Shown piece by piece: positions 1 through 5,178 of a stretch of DNA of 6,172 bases; the first letter of the stretch is position 1; each line of letters begins with the position of its first letter. The stretch spans positions 1 through 6,172 of the forward strand of contig CAYOAV010000093.1 of NCBI GenBank assembly GCA_964402055.1, written 5' to 3'. The position numbers and the translations under genes were made by a program. The DNA comes from UMGS363 sp964402055. Lineage in GTDB: Bacteria > Bacillota > Clostridia > Oscillospirales > Ruminococcaceae. Below the pieces are notes generated by a model that was not told the DNA's origin, did no database searches, and was given only the letters and a program-made list of their open reading frames with translations.

Positions 1-282
1 GTTGCACAGTCAAAGGGTTCTGCCGACCAGCAGATGGGCGTTGGAATGGTTGTGCTTGCACTTGCTTCGGTTATAATCGGGTTGAGCGTTTTCAAAAAGG
101 TTAGCTTTATGAAGGCAACGACTATGGTAATTCTTGGTTCGGTTTTGTACAAGGGTTGCTTATCGGTTGCGTTGGCTCTCGGACTGCCGACTGAATATCT
201 TAAGCTTCTTATGGCGATAATTTTCACGCTGGCACTCGTTTTTAGCAATGGCATTAAGGTCAGGAGGTCTGCAAATGCTTGA
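1..282 (+). CDS. ABC transporter permease, C-terminal part (5' end outside window)
   Basis: The reading frame is open from base 1 and ends at TGA 280-282, giving the last 93 residues of an integral membrane protein. Three hydrophobic stretches are visible: one beginning GMVVLALASVIIGLSVF, one around ATTMVILGSVLYKGC to LSVALALGL, and one around LLMAIIFTLALVFS. They are followed by a short basic cytoplasmic tail (KVRRSANA). The stop overlaps the start of the downstream ATPase gene by 8 bases, so the two are translationally coupled. The partner ATPase resembles the COG1101 group, whose permeases are COG4120 and which include the streptococcal TrpXYZ aromatic amino acid system. The membrane role is well supported. 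The substrate is inference, because the binding-protein gene would lie upstream, outside the window. Confidence 0.8.
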   Translation, partial: VAQSKGSADQQMGVGMVVLALASVIIGLSVFKKVSFMKATTMVILGSVLYKGCLSVALALGLPTEYLKLLMAIIFTLALVFSNGIKVRRSANA

Positions 283-1048
283 ATTAAATAATATTGTCAA
301 GGTTTTCAATGCAGGAACGGTTGATGAAAACAAGCTTTTTGACGGATTTTCGTTCAAGGTGGAAAAGGGTGATTTTGTTTCAGTCATCGGTTCAAACGGA
401 AGCGGCAAGACTACTATGCTGAATCTTGCCTGCGGAACTATACGTCCTGACAGCGGCAACGTCACATTTGAGGGCAAGGATATTACAAATGTGAGCGAAT
501 ACAAAAGGGCAAAATACATCGGCAGAGTTTTACAGGATCCGAGAATGGGAACCTGCGGAAGCCTTACGATACTTGAAAATATGGCACTTTCCGATAATAA
601 GAATAAGAGGTTCGGTATCTCGCCTGCGATAAACAAGAAACGTGTCGATTATTACAAGACGCTGCTTGAACAATGCGGAATGGGACTTGAAAACCGTATG
701 GGTGTAAAGGTTGGTTCGCTGAGCGGCGGTCAGCGTCAGGCACTTGCGTTGATAATTTCAACGATGACTGACATAAAAATGCTTATTCTTGATGAGCATA
801 CTGCCGCACTTGACCCGAAATCCTCTGAAATTATTATGGAAATAACTGACAGAATTGTTAAAGAAAAGCAGCTTACTACTCTTATGGTTACGCATAATCT
901 GCGTTTTGCGGTTCAGTACGGCAATCGTATGGTTATGATGCACGCAGGAAATCCTGTTATGAAGCTTTCCGCAGAGGAAAAAGCTGGCACGAGCATTGAT
1001 GATATTCTTGCGAAATTCAATGAGATAAGCATTGAGGTTGGGAATTAA
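275..1048 (+). CDS. ABC transporter ATP-binding protein (COG1101/TrpZ-like)
   Basis: A 257-residue ATPase that powers import through the preceding permease at the cytoplasmic face of the membrane. All nucleotide-binding motifs are present in order: Walker A GSNGSGKTT (39-47), Q-loop Q87, signature LSGGQRQ (149-155), Walker B MLILDE (169-174), D-loop AALDP (177-181) and switch His H207 in MVTHN. I chose ATG 275 over the in-frame ATG 248 because AGGAGGT at 262-268 sits 6 bases before it and it gives the usual N-terminus MLELNN. The N-terminal pattern, with FNAGTVDENKLFDG before Walker A, is typical of ATPases paired with TrpX-like binding proteins. The family substrate (tryptophan/tyrosine or unknown) cannot be decided here. 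A terminator follows directly, so this is the last gene of its operon. Confidence 0.9.
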   Translation: MLELNNIVKVFNAGTVDENKLFDGFSFKVEKGDFVSVIGSNGSGKTTMLNLACGTIRPDSGNVTFEGKDITNVSEYKRAKYIGRVLQDPRMGTCGSLTILENMALSDNKNKRFGISPAINKKRVDYYKTLLEQCGMGLENRMGVKVGSLSGGQRQALALIISTMTDIKMLILDEHTAALDPKSSEIIMEITDRIVKEKQLTTLMVTHNLRFAVQYGNRMVMMHAGNPVMKLSAEEKAGTSIDDILAKFNEISIEVGN

Positions 1049-1093
1049 AAAATACCGCACGAAACCGATAAATTTTCGGACGTGCGGTATTTT
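1049..1093. terminator. Bidirectional intrinsic terminator between convergent genes
   Basis: A 13-bp perfect inverted repeat: AAAATACCGCACG (1049-1061) pairs with CGTGCGGTATTTT (1081-1093). A short inner CCGA/TCGG pairing is possible in the loop. T-runs lie on both sides, so it can serve the ABC operon (+) and the exporter operon (-). It starts at the base after the ATPase stop, and its right edge touches the stop codon of the minus-strand gene. Confidence 0.92.
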
Positions 1094-1539
1094 TAATAAG
1101 AAATTTTATTCGTAATAGTTCTGAAAACACGGACTACGGAGGAAACTGCGAAAACTCCCATTGCTATCGCTCCTGCGGCTGAAAAGGTTGAAACACACAT
1201 TTCCGCAAAGCCTTGTGTATCGCCGTTTACAAGCGTTATCATCGCCTGATATATCATTTTTCCGGGTACAAGAGGTATTATCGAAACGACAAGATACATA
1301 TTGACAGGAACGTGCAGTCGCTTTGCTAAAAATTCTGAATAGACTGATATTGCACAAGCGGCGAGGAAATAGCATAATATTTCACTGCTTCCGCTCATTT
1401 CTGCGGTACTGAATATTACCTGACTTATTATGCTTCCGAGGGCGGCGGCTGTTATATGCCTGAAACGGATATTGAACTGCACGCCGAATGCGAATGACGC
1501 TATAAAGCTATATAATGCGTTAAGTATTATCTCTTTCAT
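1093..1539 (-). CDS. Threonine/serine exporter, small membrane subunit (ThrE_2/DUF3815, YjjB-like)
   Basis: A 148-residue, very hydrophobic protein with about four or five membrane segments and the motif region PVNMYLVVSIIPLVPGKMIYQAM. That motif is characteristic of the C-terminal half of ThrE-type exporters (PF12821; YjjB in E. coli). It should form an inner-membrane transporter together with the DUF1212 protein encoded just upstream. The family exports threonine and serine (Corynebacterium ThrE) or small organic acids such as succinate (E. coli YjjPB). The start at 1539 has AAGG and GGTGAT purine blocks upstream. These overlap the stop of the preceding gene 13 bases away, indicating coupled translation. 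The actual substrate is not determined by the sequence. Confidence 0.85.
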   Translation of the reverse strand: MKEIILNALYSFIASFAFGVQFNIRFRHITAAALGSIISQVIFSTAEMSGSSEILCYFLAACAISVYSEFLAKRLHVPVNMYLVVSIIPLVPGKMIYQAMITLVNGDTQGFAEMCVSTFSAAGAIAMGVFAVSSVVRVFRTITNKISY

Positions 1540-1552
1540 ATTATCACCAACC

Positions 1553-2326
1553 TTAAATGCCGAACAGCTTTGTCAGAGTTGATATAGCAAAAGCTGCTCC
1601 GACTGCCATTCCTGCGGCTGTAAGAAGTGCTTCTATCATTGTATAAAGTCCTGCCAAAAAATCGCCTGCTATAAAATCACGCATACAGTTTGTGATAGTA
1701 ATTCCCGGAACGAGCGTCATTGATGCTCCGATTATTACGCTGTCATACTCGCTGACAAGTCCGAGCTTAAAGCAGGTGACGGCTGTTGCGGCGGTGAAAA
1801 GTGAACAAAGCAGGCTTTGAAAAAACACGCTCGGTCGGATTTTTTGGACGGCTTTTTCGATAAGGCATATTACTGCGGCGATAAGACCTGCGGCGACTGC
1901 TTCACGGAATGAACCACCGAAAAATAATGCAAAGGTTGAGCCTACAACTGCGAAGCTTAAGATTATTGCGTAAAAGGGATAGGTTTTCCGCTTTTTTATC
2001 TGGGAAATATAGCCGTTTACGGTTGCAAAATCGGGTTTTTCACTGCAAATATAACGTGATAGATTATTAACGCGGTCAACACGATCGAGGTTATTTTTCC
2101 TTGACTGGGTATTCCGCAGGGAGGTTTGTGGATTGCCGTTTTTATCGGTCACGGTTATTATGAGGGTTGGCGGAATTGCGAAAACCTCGACCTGTTCGCC
2201 CTGTTTATATCCATAGGCTTCAGCAATTCGCAGGACGGTTTCCTCAACGCGGTAAATTTCCGCACCGTTTTCGAGTAGTAGCATACCGATCTGTGAGGTC
2301 ATTGAGAGCAGTTCTTTTTCGTTCAT
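1553..2326 (-). CDS. Threonine/serine exporter, large subunit (ThrE/DUF1212, YjjP-like)
   Basis: A 257-residue protein. The N-terminal soluble part of about 120 residues contains the family signatures ENGAEIYRVEETV and VFAIPPTLIITV. The C-terminal part has about five hydrophobic segments, including ALFFGGSFREAVAAGLIAA and SMTLVPGITITNCMRDFIAG. This matches PF06738 (DUF1212), the N-terminal half of ThrE-type exporters. It is split from the PF12821 half, as in many Firmicutes and in E. coli yjjP/yjjB. ATG 2326-2324 overlaps the stop of the upstream reductase gene by one base (TAATG), and GGAGG at 2339-2343 is 12 bases upstream, so translation is probably coupled. Family assignment is firm. Substrate (Thr/Ser or dicarboxylate) is inference. 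Confidence 0.88.
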   Translation of the reverse strand: MNEKELLSMTSQIGMLLLENGAEIYRVEETVLRIAEAYGYKQGEQVEVFAIPPTLIITVTDKNGNPQTSLRNTQSRKNNLDRVDRVNNLSRYICSEKPDFATVNGYISQIKKRKTYPFYAIILSFAVVGSTFALFFGGSFREAVAAGLIAAVICLIEKAVQKIRPSVFFQSLLCSLFTAATAVTCFKLGLVSEYDSVIIGASMTLVPGITITNCMRDFIAGDFLAGLYTMIEALLTAAGMAVGAAFAISTLTKLFGI

Positions 2327-3060
2327 TAGATAACAAAGCCTCCGTTCACTGAAATTACCTCGCCTGTTATGAATGACGCTTTTTCCGAGGCGAGAAAAAA
2401 TGCGGTTTCTGCGATATCCTCGGGTGTTCCGATTCGTCCGAGGGGAGTTTCGTACTTAAGCTCGTTCATAATTTCCTCGGTAATATTTCCGTTCATTTCG
2501 GTTGAAATTACACCTGGTGCAATCGCATTTACGGTAATTCCTGACGGTCCGAGTTCCTTTGCCAAAGCTTTCGTCATTCCGATAACTGCGGCTTTTGCGG
2601 CTGAATAATGAACCTCGCAGGAAGCACCTGTTATGCCCCACATTGATGAAATATTGATTATTCTGCCGTGCTTTTCGTGTATCATATCGGGGAGTATAGC
2701 TTGAATGCAATTATAAACGCCCTTCACGTCAACGTCAAACATTCTATCCCATTTTTCCTCGGTAATATCGCAGAACATAATCTGCTCGGCGATGCCTGCG
2801 TTATTTATGAGGGTTGTTATGCCGCCGAAATGCTTATGTGCGAAGTCAACCATTTCATTGACGGCTTTTCTATTGGCGACATCTGCACAAAAGGGGAGGG
2901 CATTGCCGCCTGATGAACGTATTTTTTCGCAGAGAAGCTCTGCTTTTTCTTTGGATTTAGCATAATTAACGATAACGTTCGCACCATTTTGTGCAAAAAG
3001 CTCGGCACAAGCCTTGCCTATTCCTCTTGAAGCACCTGTTACAATGACTGTTTCTGACAT
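2326..3060 (-). CDS. FabG-like short-chain dehydrogenase/reductase
   Basis: A 244-residue classical SDR predicted to use NAD(P)H. Visible motifs are cofactor-binding TGASRGIG (8-15), NNAG (86-89), catalytic Ser139 in NISSM, and Tyr152-x3-Lys156 in YSAAK, followed by the PG motif after the catalytic site. Length and C-terminus (SVNGGFVI) match 3-oxoacyl-ACP reductase FabG. I chose ATG 3060 rather than the upstream ATG at 3108 because AAAGGACG lies about 8 bases before it, and because the extra residues would run through the promoter. The catalytic-tetrad Asn, usually in a VNLKG-type motif, is Asp111 (VDVKG). It is first in an operon with a ThrE exporter and away from fatty-acid genes, so a role in hydroxy-acid or amino-acid-derived metabolism is possible. 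'FabG-like' is safer than 'FabG'. Confidence 0.88.
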   Translation of the reverse strand: MSETVIVTGASRGIGKACAELFAQNGANVIVNYAKSKEKAELLCEKIRSSGGNALPFCADVANRKAVNEMVDFAHKHFGGITTLINNAGIAEQIMFCDITEEKWDRMFDVDVKGVYNCIQAILPDMIHEKHGRIINISSMWGITGASCEVHYSAAKAAVIGMTKALAKELGPSGITVNAIAPGVISTEMNGNITEEIMNELKYETPLGRIGTPEDIAETAFFLASEKASFITGEVISVNGGFVI

Positions 3061-3090
3061 ATTTTTCCGTCCTTTCGATTTATATATACT

Positions 3091-3119
3091 ATTATAGCAG
3101 AAAATCATACAATTAGCAA
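3091..3119 (-). promoter_or_regulatory. Sigma-A-type promoter of the reductase/exporter operon
   Basis: Reading the minus strand: -35 TTGCTA (3119-3114), 17-base spacer, perfect -10 TATAAT (3096-3091). It lies about 30 bases upstream of the reductase start with a short AT-rich leader. The -10 is strong and the -35 matches the consensus at four of six bases. Confidence 0.65.
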
Positions 3120-3219
3120 ATAGAAGTTTGGTAGGGGACGGTTTTTATTCCGTGGAAATAGATAAATTAATACAAAATGCGTGAAAATATAAAAAAATAG
3201 TTAAATAATTGTTATGGTG

Positions 3220-3248
3220 TAGAAAAAAACTGCGTTGTTTGATATAAT
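3220..3248 (+). promoter_or_regulatory. Probable promoter of the radical SAM gene
   Basis: A perfect -10 TATAAT (3243-3248) lies 27 bases before the start codon. At 17-base spacing the -35 would be TAGAAA (3220-3225), a four-of-six match. The ribosome site GAGGA (3264-3268) precedes ATG 3276 by 7 bases. The 3120-3219 stretch between the divergent promoters shows nothing else I can name. Confidence 0.5.
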
Positions 3249-3275
3249 AAAATAAAAAACTTTGAGGAATTAAAA

Positions 3276-4187
3276 ATGGAATATGATTTTACAAAATGTG
3301 AGCTTTGTCCGAGAAAATGCCATACTGACAGGACGGTTAGTGTTGGATTTTGCGGCGAATCGGACAAGCTTCGTGCAGCAAAGGCTTATTTACACAAGTG
3401 GGAAGAACCCTGCGTATCGGGGGAGAATGGTTCGGGAACGGTGTTTTTTTCAGGTTGCAGCTTGAAATGCGTATTTTGTCAGAATTATATGATTTCCTCG
3501 GATAATTGTGGTTTGGAGATAAGCGTTGAACGGTTAGGGGAGATTTTCCTTGAGCTTCAGGAGCAGGGGGCGGAAAATATCAATCTGGTTAGTCCGACGC
3601 ATTTCGTTCCGCATATAATTTCGGCACTTGATATGGTCAAAAACAGGCTGAATGTGCCGATAGTTTACAACACTGGCGGATATGAGAGAGTTGAAACGCT
3701 GAAAATGCTTGATGGATATATTGATGTATATCTGCCCGATTTTAAGTATTATGATAATGAATTGGCGAAAAAATACTCGTTTGCGGCGGATTATTTTGAG
3801 GTTGTATGCGATGCGATCGATGAAATGCTTCGGCAGGTCGGAAAAATTCAGCTTGACGAAAATGGGATAATAAAAAAAGGTGTTATAATACGACATCTGA
3901 CGCTTCCGAACCACCGCCATGATTCGATTGCGGTCATTGAGGAAATTGCACGCAGATGGGGGACAGAGGATATTTTATTAAGTCTTATGAGCCAATACAC
4001 TCCGTTCTATCGCAGCAATGAATTTCCTGAAATTTCCAGACGAATAAGCACATTTGAATATAATTCGGTACTTAAAAGGGCGGCGGAGCTTGGATTTGAC
4101 GGATTTATGCAGGAAAAATCCTCGGCAAAGGAAGAATACACGCCTGATTTCGATTTTTATGGCATAAAAAAGCGGCTGACAACCTGA
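3276..4187 (+). CDS. Radical SAM protein, PflX/COG1313 family (pyruvate-formate-lyase-activase-like)
   Basis: A 303-residue iron-sulfur protein. The radical SAM cluster motif CX3CX2C is at C61, C65 and C68 (GCSLKCVFCQN). A second N-terminal cysteine set (C8, C11, C15 in CELCPRKC, then C26 in GFCG) is the hallmark of the COG1313 'PflX' group and suggests an additional metal site. NTGGYE, after the cluster motif, fits the glycine-rich SAM-binding strand. The fold should generate a 5'-deoxyadenosyl radical. The physiological target of this family is not well established, and no glycyl-radical enzyme gene is adjacent, so calling it a PFL activase would be over-annotation. The gene is monocistronic. 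Its stop codon lies inside the loop of the terminator hairpin that follows. Confidence 0.85.
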   Translation: MEYDFTKCELCPRKCHTDRTVSVGFCGESDKLRAAKAYLHKWEEPCVSGENGSGTVFFSGCSLKCVFCQNYMISSDNCGLEISVERLGEIFLELQEQGAENINLVSPTHFVPHIISALDMVKNRLNVPIVYNTGGYERVETLKMLDGYIDVYLPDFKYYDNELAKKYSFAADYFEVVCDAIDEMLRQVGKIQLDENGIIKKGVIIRHLTLPNHRHDSIAVIEEIARRWGTEDILLSLMSQYTPFYRSNEFPEISRRISTFEYNSVLKRAAELGFDGFMQEKSSAKEEYTPDFDFYGIKKRLTT

Positions 4188-4196
4188 CAGCCGCTT
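4165..4196. terminator. Intrinsic terminator, strongest for the minus-strand transcript
   Basis: A perfect 9-bp stem, AAGCGGCTG (4170-4178) with CAGCCGCTT (4188-4196), has a 9-base loop. On the minus strand the stem is followed by a run of six T (4171-4166, partly within the stem), an ideal intrinsic terminator. On the plus strand the tail is only TTGATTTATT, a weaker one. It therefore ends the long minus-strand RNA and, less efficiently, the radical SAM mRNA. The stem and loop contain the last codons and the stop of the radical SAM gene. Confidence 0.88.
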
Positions 4197-4254
4197 GATT
4201 TATTCAATTGAGGCATTTGCCTTTTAAATGTTCTGGTGGAATCACTCCGTTCAA

Positions 4255-4290
4255 TCAGATTTTATCTAACCTTTTAAGAACATTTTTCAT
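4255..4290 (-). CDS. Micro-ORF, module 5 (MKNVLKRLDKI)
   Basis: ATG 4290 to TGA 4255, 11 residues, basic (K, K, R, K against one D). GAGAGTGG lies 5 bases upstream of the start. The conserved GGAGTGA element follows the stop by 6 bases. It resembles the module 1 and 2 peptides in its MKN/MKI start, central Arg and closing Ile/Leu. From the GTG of the following element another 13-codon frame (MIPPEHLKGKCLN) is open to 4206, but its ribosome site is poor. Translation is unproven. Confidence 0.35.
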   Translation of the reverse strand: MKNVLKRLDKI

Positions 4291-4323
4291 ATTGACCACT
4301 CTCTTTCACAAGAATTGAGCAGC

Positions 4324-4392
4324 TTAATTATCCATTGGACCTTTCCTCCTGAAATTTCTTATTGCTTTATCCTTTTTGGCAAGCCTCCACAT
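4324..4392 (-). CDS. Micro-ORF, module 4 (22 residues, strongly basic)
   Basis: ATG 4392 to TAA 4324. It begins MWRLAKKDKAIRNFRRKG and ends PMDN, with eight Arg/Lys against two Asp. GGAAGTG sits 7 bases upstream. An alternative GTG at 4401 in another frame would give MSANVEACQKG. The last codons coincide with a second start site: AGGAGG (4350-4345) followed by ATG 4335, a start-stop ORF ATG GAT AAT TAA in the same frame. Translation is unproven. Confidence 0.3.
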   Translation of the reverse strand: MWRLAKKDKAIRNFRRKGPMDN

Positions 4393-4462
4393 TTGCGGAC
4401 ACTTCCTTTCTTTATGGAATCGGCATTTTAGAGATCAGTGCATTGGAACTCACTCCTATATT

Positions 4463-4510
4463 TCAGAATTTTTTGAAAGTCCTATATATTACCATTTTTG
4501 ATCTCTTCAT
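4463..4510 (-). CDS. Micro-ORF, module 3 (MKRSKMVIYRTFKKF)
   Basis: ATG 4510 to TGA 4463, 15 residues with six Lys/Arg and no acidic residue. An internal in-frame ATG at 4495 would give MVIYRTFKKF, closer in length to its relatives. The upstream purine block (AAAAGAA) is the weakest of the set. After the stop, GGAGTGAGTTCC (4456-4445) leads to a second start ATG 4443 with stop TGA 4437 (Met-His only). Confidence 0.3.
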   Translation of the reverse strand: MKRSKMVIYRTFKKF

Positions 4511-4534
4511 TTCTTTTAAGATTTTTTAAAACCC

Positions 4535-4546
4535 GTCCTTTCGGAC
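4535..4546 (-). other. GNRA tetraloop hairpin in the long RNA
   Basis: On the minus strand GTCC-GAAA-GGAC forms a 4-bp stem closed by a GAAA loop of the GNRA class, a common docking element in large structured RNAs. It lies within module 2, downstream of its GGAGTGAGTCC element. It is short, so chance cannot be excluded. Confidence 0.45.
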
Positions 4547-4589
4547 TTCGCTTACACAACCTGTCGGACTCACTCCCTTACGGTATTGC

Positions 4590-4631
4590 TTAAAGATTCA
4601 AATCGTGGAAACGACGCTCAAAATTTTTCAT
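4590..4631 (-). CDS. Micro-ORF, module 2 (MKNFERRFHDLNL)
   Basis: ATG 4631 to TAA 4590, 13 residues. It has the clearest ribosome site of the micro-ORFs: AAAGGAG ending 9 bases before the ATG. It shares the MKN start, central Arg and terminal hydrophobic residue with modules 1 and 5. GGAGTGAGTCC (4576-4566) follows 13 bases after the stop. There the ATG of the element is lost (CCGACAGG in place of CCAATGG). Confidence 0.38.
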   Translation of the reverse strand: MKNFERRFHDLNL

Positions 4632-4717
4632 AACTCATCGCTCCTTTAAATTTTTTATCCTATGCGTTCACTTATGTAACGCTAAGCTGAACAGTCGGGC
4701 GGTCTCACTCCAATCCT

Positions 4718-4750
4718 TTAAATTTCATTGAACCTGATAAGAATTTTCAT
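4718..4750 (-). CDS. Micro-ORF, module 1 (MKILIRFNEI)
   Basis: ATG 4750 to TAA 4718, 10 residues. The purine block GAAAGAAGTGG precedes the start. The stop TAA runs into AAAGGATTGGAGTGAGACC, so the next conserved element starts only 6 bases after the stop. A GTG within that element opens an 8-codon frame (MRPPDCSA) preceded by AAAGGA. Translation is unproven. Confidence 0.35.
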   Translation of the reverse strand: MKILIRFNEI

Positions 4751-4788
4751 TCGACACCACTTCTTTCAAAGTTATGCTGTGGGTTTAG

Positions 4789-4851
4789 AATTTACTGCAT
4801 CGGAAATCAAACCTTTCTTATTTTTTGAAACTATGCGGTAAATTATTCCAT
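4789..4851 (-). other. Start-stop ORFs Met-Glu and Met-Gln flanking a 12-base helix
   Basis: After AAAGGTGAGTCC, ATG 4851 is followed by GAA and TAA. Further on, after AAAGGTTTGA, ATG 4800 is followed by CAG and TAA. The sequence between can fold: AATTTACCGCAT (4844-4833) pairs with ATGCAGTAAATT (4800-4789), with one C-A mismatch. The second ATG is therefore in the 3' arm and would be masked, while the first start stays open. Confidence 0.4.
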
Positions 4852-5043
4852 TGGACTCACCTTTCACAATTATTGCCTTTTATGTAAAGCCTGAAGGCGT
4901 AAATACTTTTATGTTAGGAAAGCACCCCTCATTGGAGAAGCTACGGGCAATTTCATACTAATTTTAGATTTAATTTTGTGCGTATTAACTAACACCCTTG
5001 CCAAGTTGATTGAGATATGCGGCTTAGCTTTTGCTTTTAAGTG

Positions 5044-5091
5044 TTATTTCTGATACACTATCAATATGGAGTGAAGCTTAAAGCTTTGCAT
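5044..5091 (-). CDS. Micro-ORF with sequestered ribosome site (MQSFKLHSILIVYQK)
   Basis: ATG 5091 to TAA 5044, 15 residues, preceded by GGAG (5100-5097) at a spacing of 5. The same GGAGT can pair with ACTCC inside the ORF (5072-5068), so initiation would depend on opening that helix. It lies at the centre of the nested 5' domain. It is not clearly related to the peptides in the 3' modules. Confidence 0.3.
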   Translation of the reverse strand: MQSFKLHSILIVYQK

Positions 5092-5112
5092 TTATACTCC
5101 GCTGTATGTTAC

Positions 5113-5178
5113 TTAAAAGGTTATTCTGCTTGAGCCGCAAAGGATACTCCCTGTTGACTGCTCATCTACTAACTCCAT
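5113..5178 (-). CDS. Micro-ORF after first GAGTCCAATGG element (21 residues)
   Basis: ATG 5178 to TAA 5113. It begins MELVDEQSTGSILCG and ends SSRITF, preceded by GGAAAGGTAGGTTGA. It is the longest frame starting at a copy of the conserved element, and the TTG within the element (5187) is also in frame. Unlike the 3' module peptides it is not basic. Part of it forms helices 2 and 3 of the nested domain, so translation and folding would compete. Confidence 0.3.
   Translation of the reverse strand: MELVDEQSTGSILCGSSRITF

Larger units (their letters stand above)
4200..4767 (-). repeat. Five diverged ~100-130-nt modules with reiterated SD-start-ORF-GGAGTGAGTCC pattern
   Basis: Reading the minus strand, modules begin near 4767, 4647, 4517, 4410 and 4308. 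Their first ATGs are at 4750, 4631, 4510, 4392 and 4290, giving spacings of 119, 121, 118 and 102. Each has a purine-rich block (for example GAAAGAAGTGG, AAAGGAG, GAAAGGAAGTG, GAAAGAGAGTGG; weakest in the third), then an ATG opening a 10-22 codon ORF. In four modules the stop is followed about 6-13 bases later by GGAGTGA (4711, 4576, 4456, 4248). In the fourth module the ORF reads through an AGGAGGAAAGGTCC variant (4350-4337). The signals are conserved but the sequence between them has diverged, so this is an old duplication or repeated selection for the signals. Related copies of the GAGTCCAATGG element lie upstream at about 4861-4848 and 5185-5175. Confidence 0.55.

Noticed and set aside
248..274. 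Upstream ATG (248) as ATPase start
   Set aside because: It has no ribosome site, and the AGGAGGT at 262-268 is placed for ATG 275.
160..636. Long minus-strand frame antisense to the ABC genes
   Set aside because: Its coding partner on the plus strand has every ABC ATPase motif. The antisense frame shows no motif or ribosome site.
2369..2608. Plus-strand frames opposite the reductase gene
   Set aside because: They are mirror shadows of the SDR coding sequence, with no SD and no known domain.
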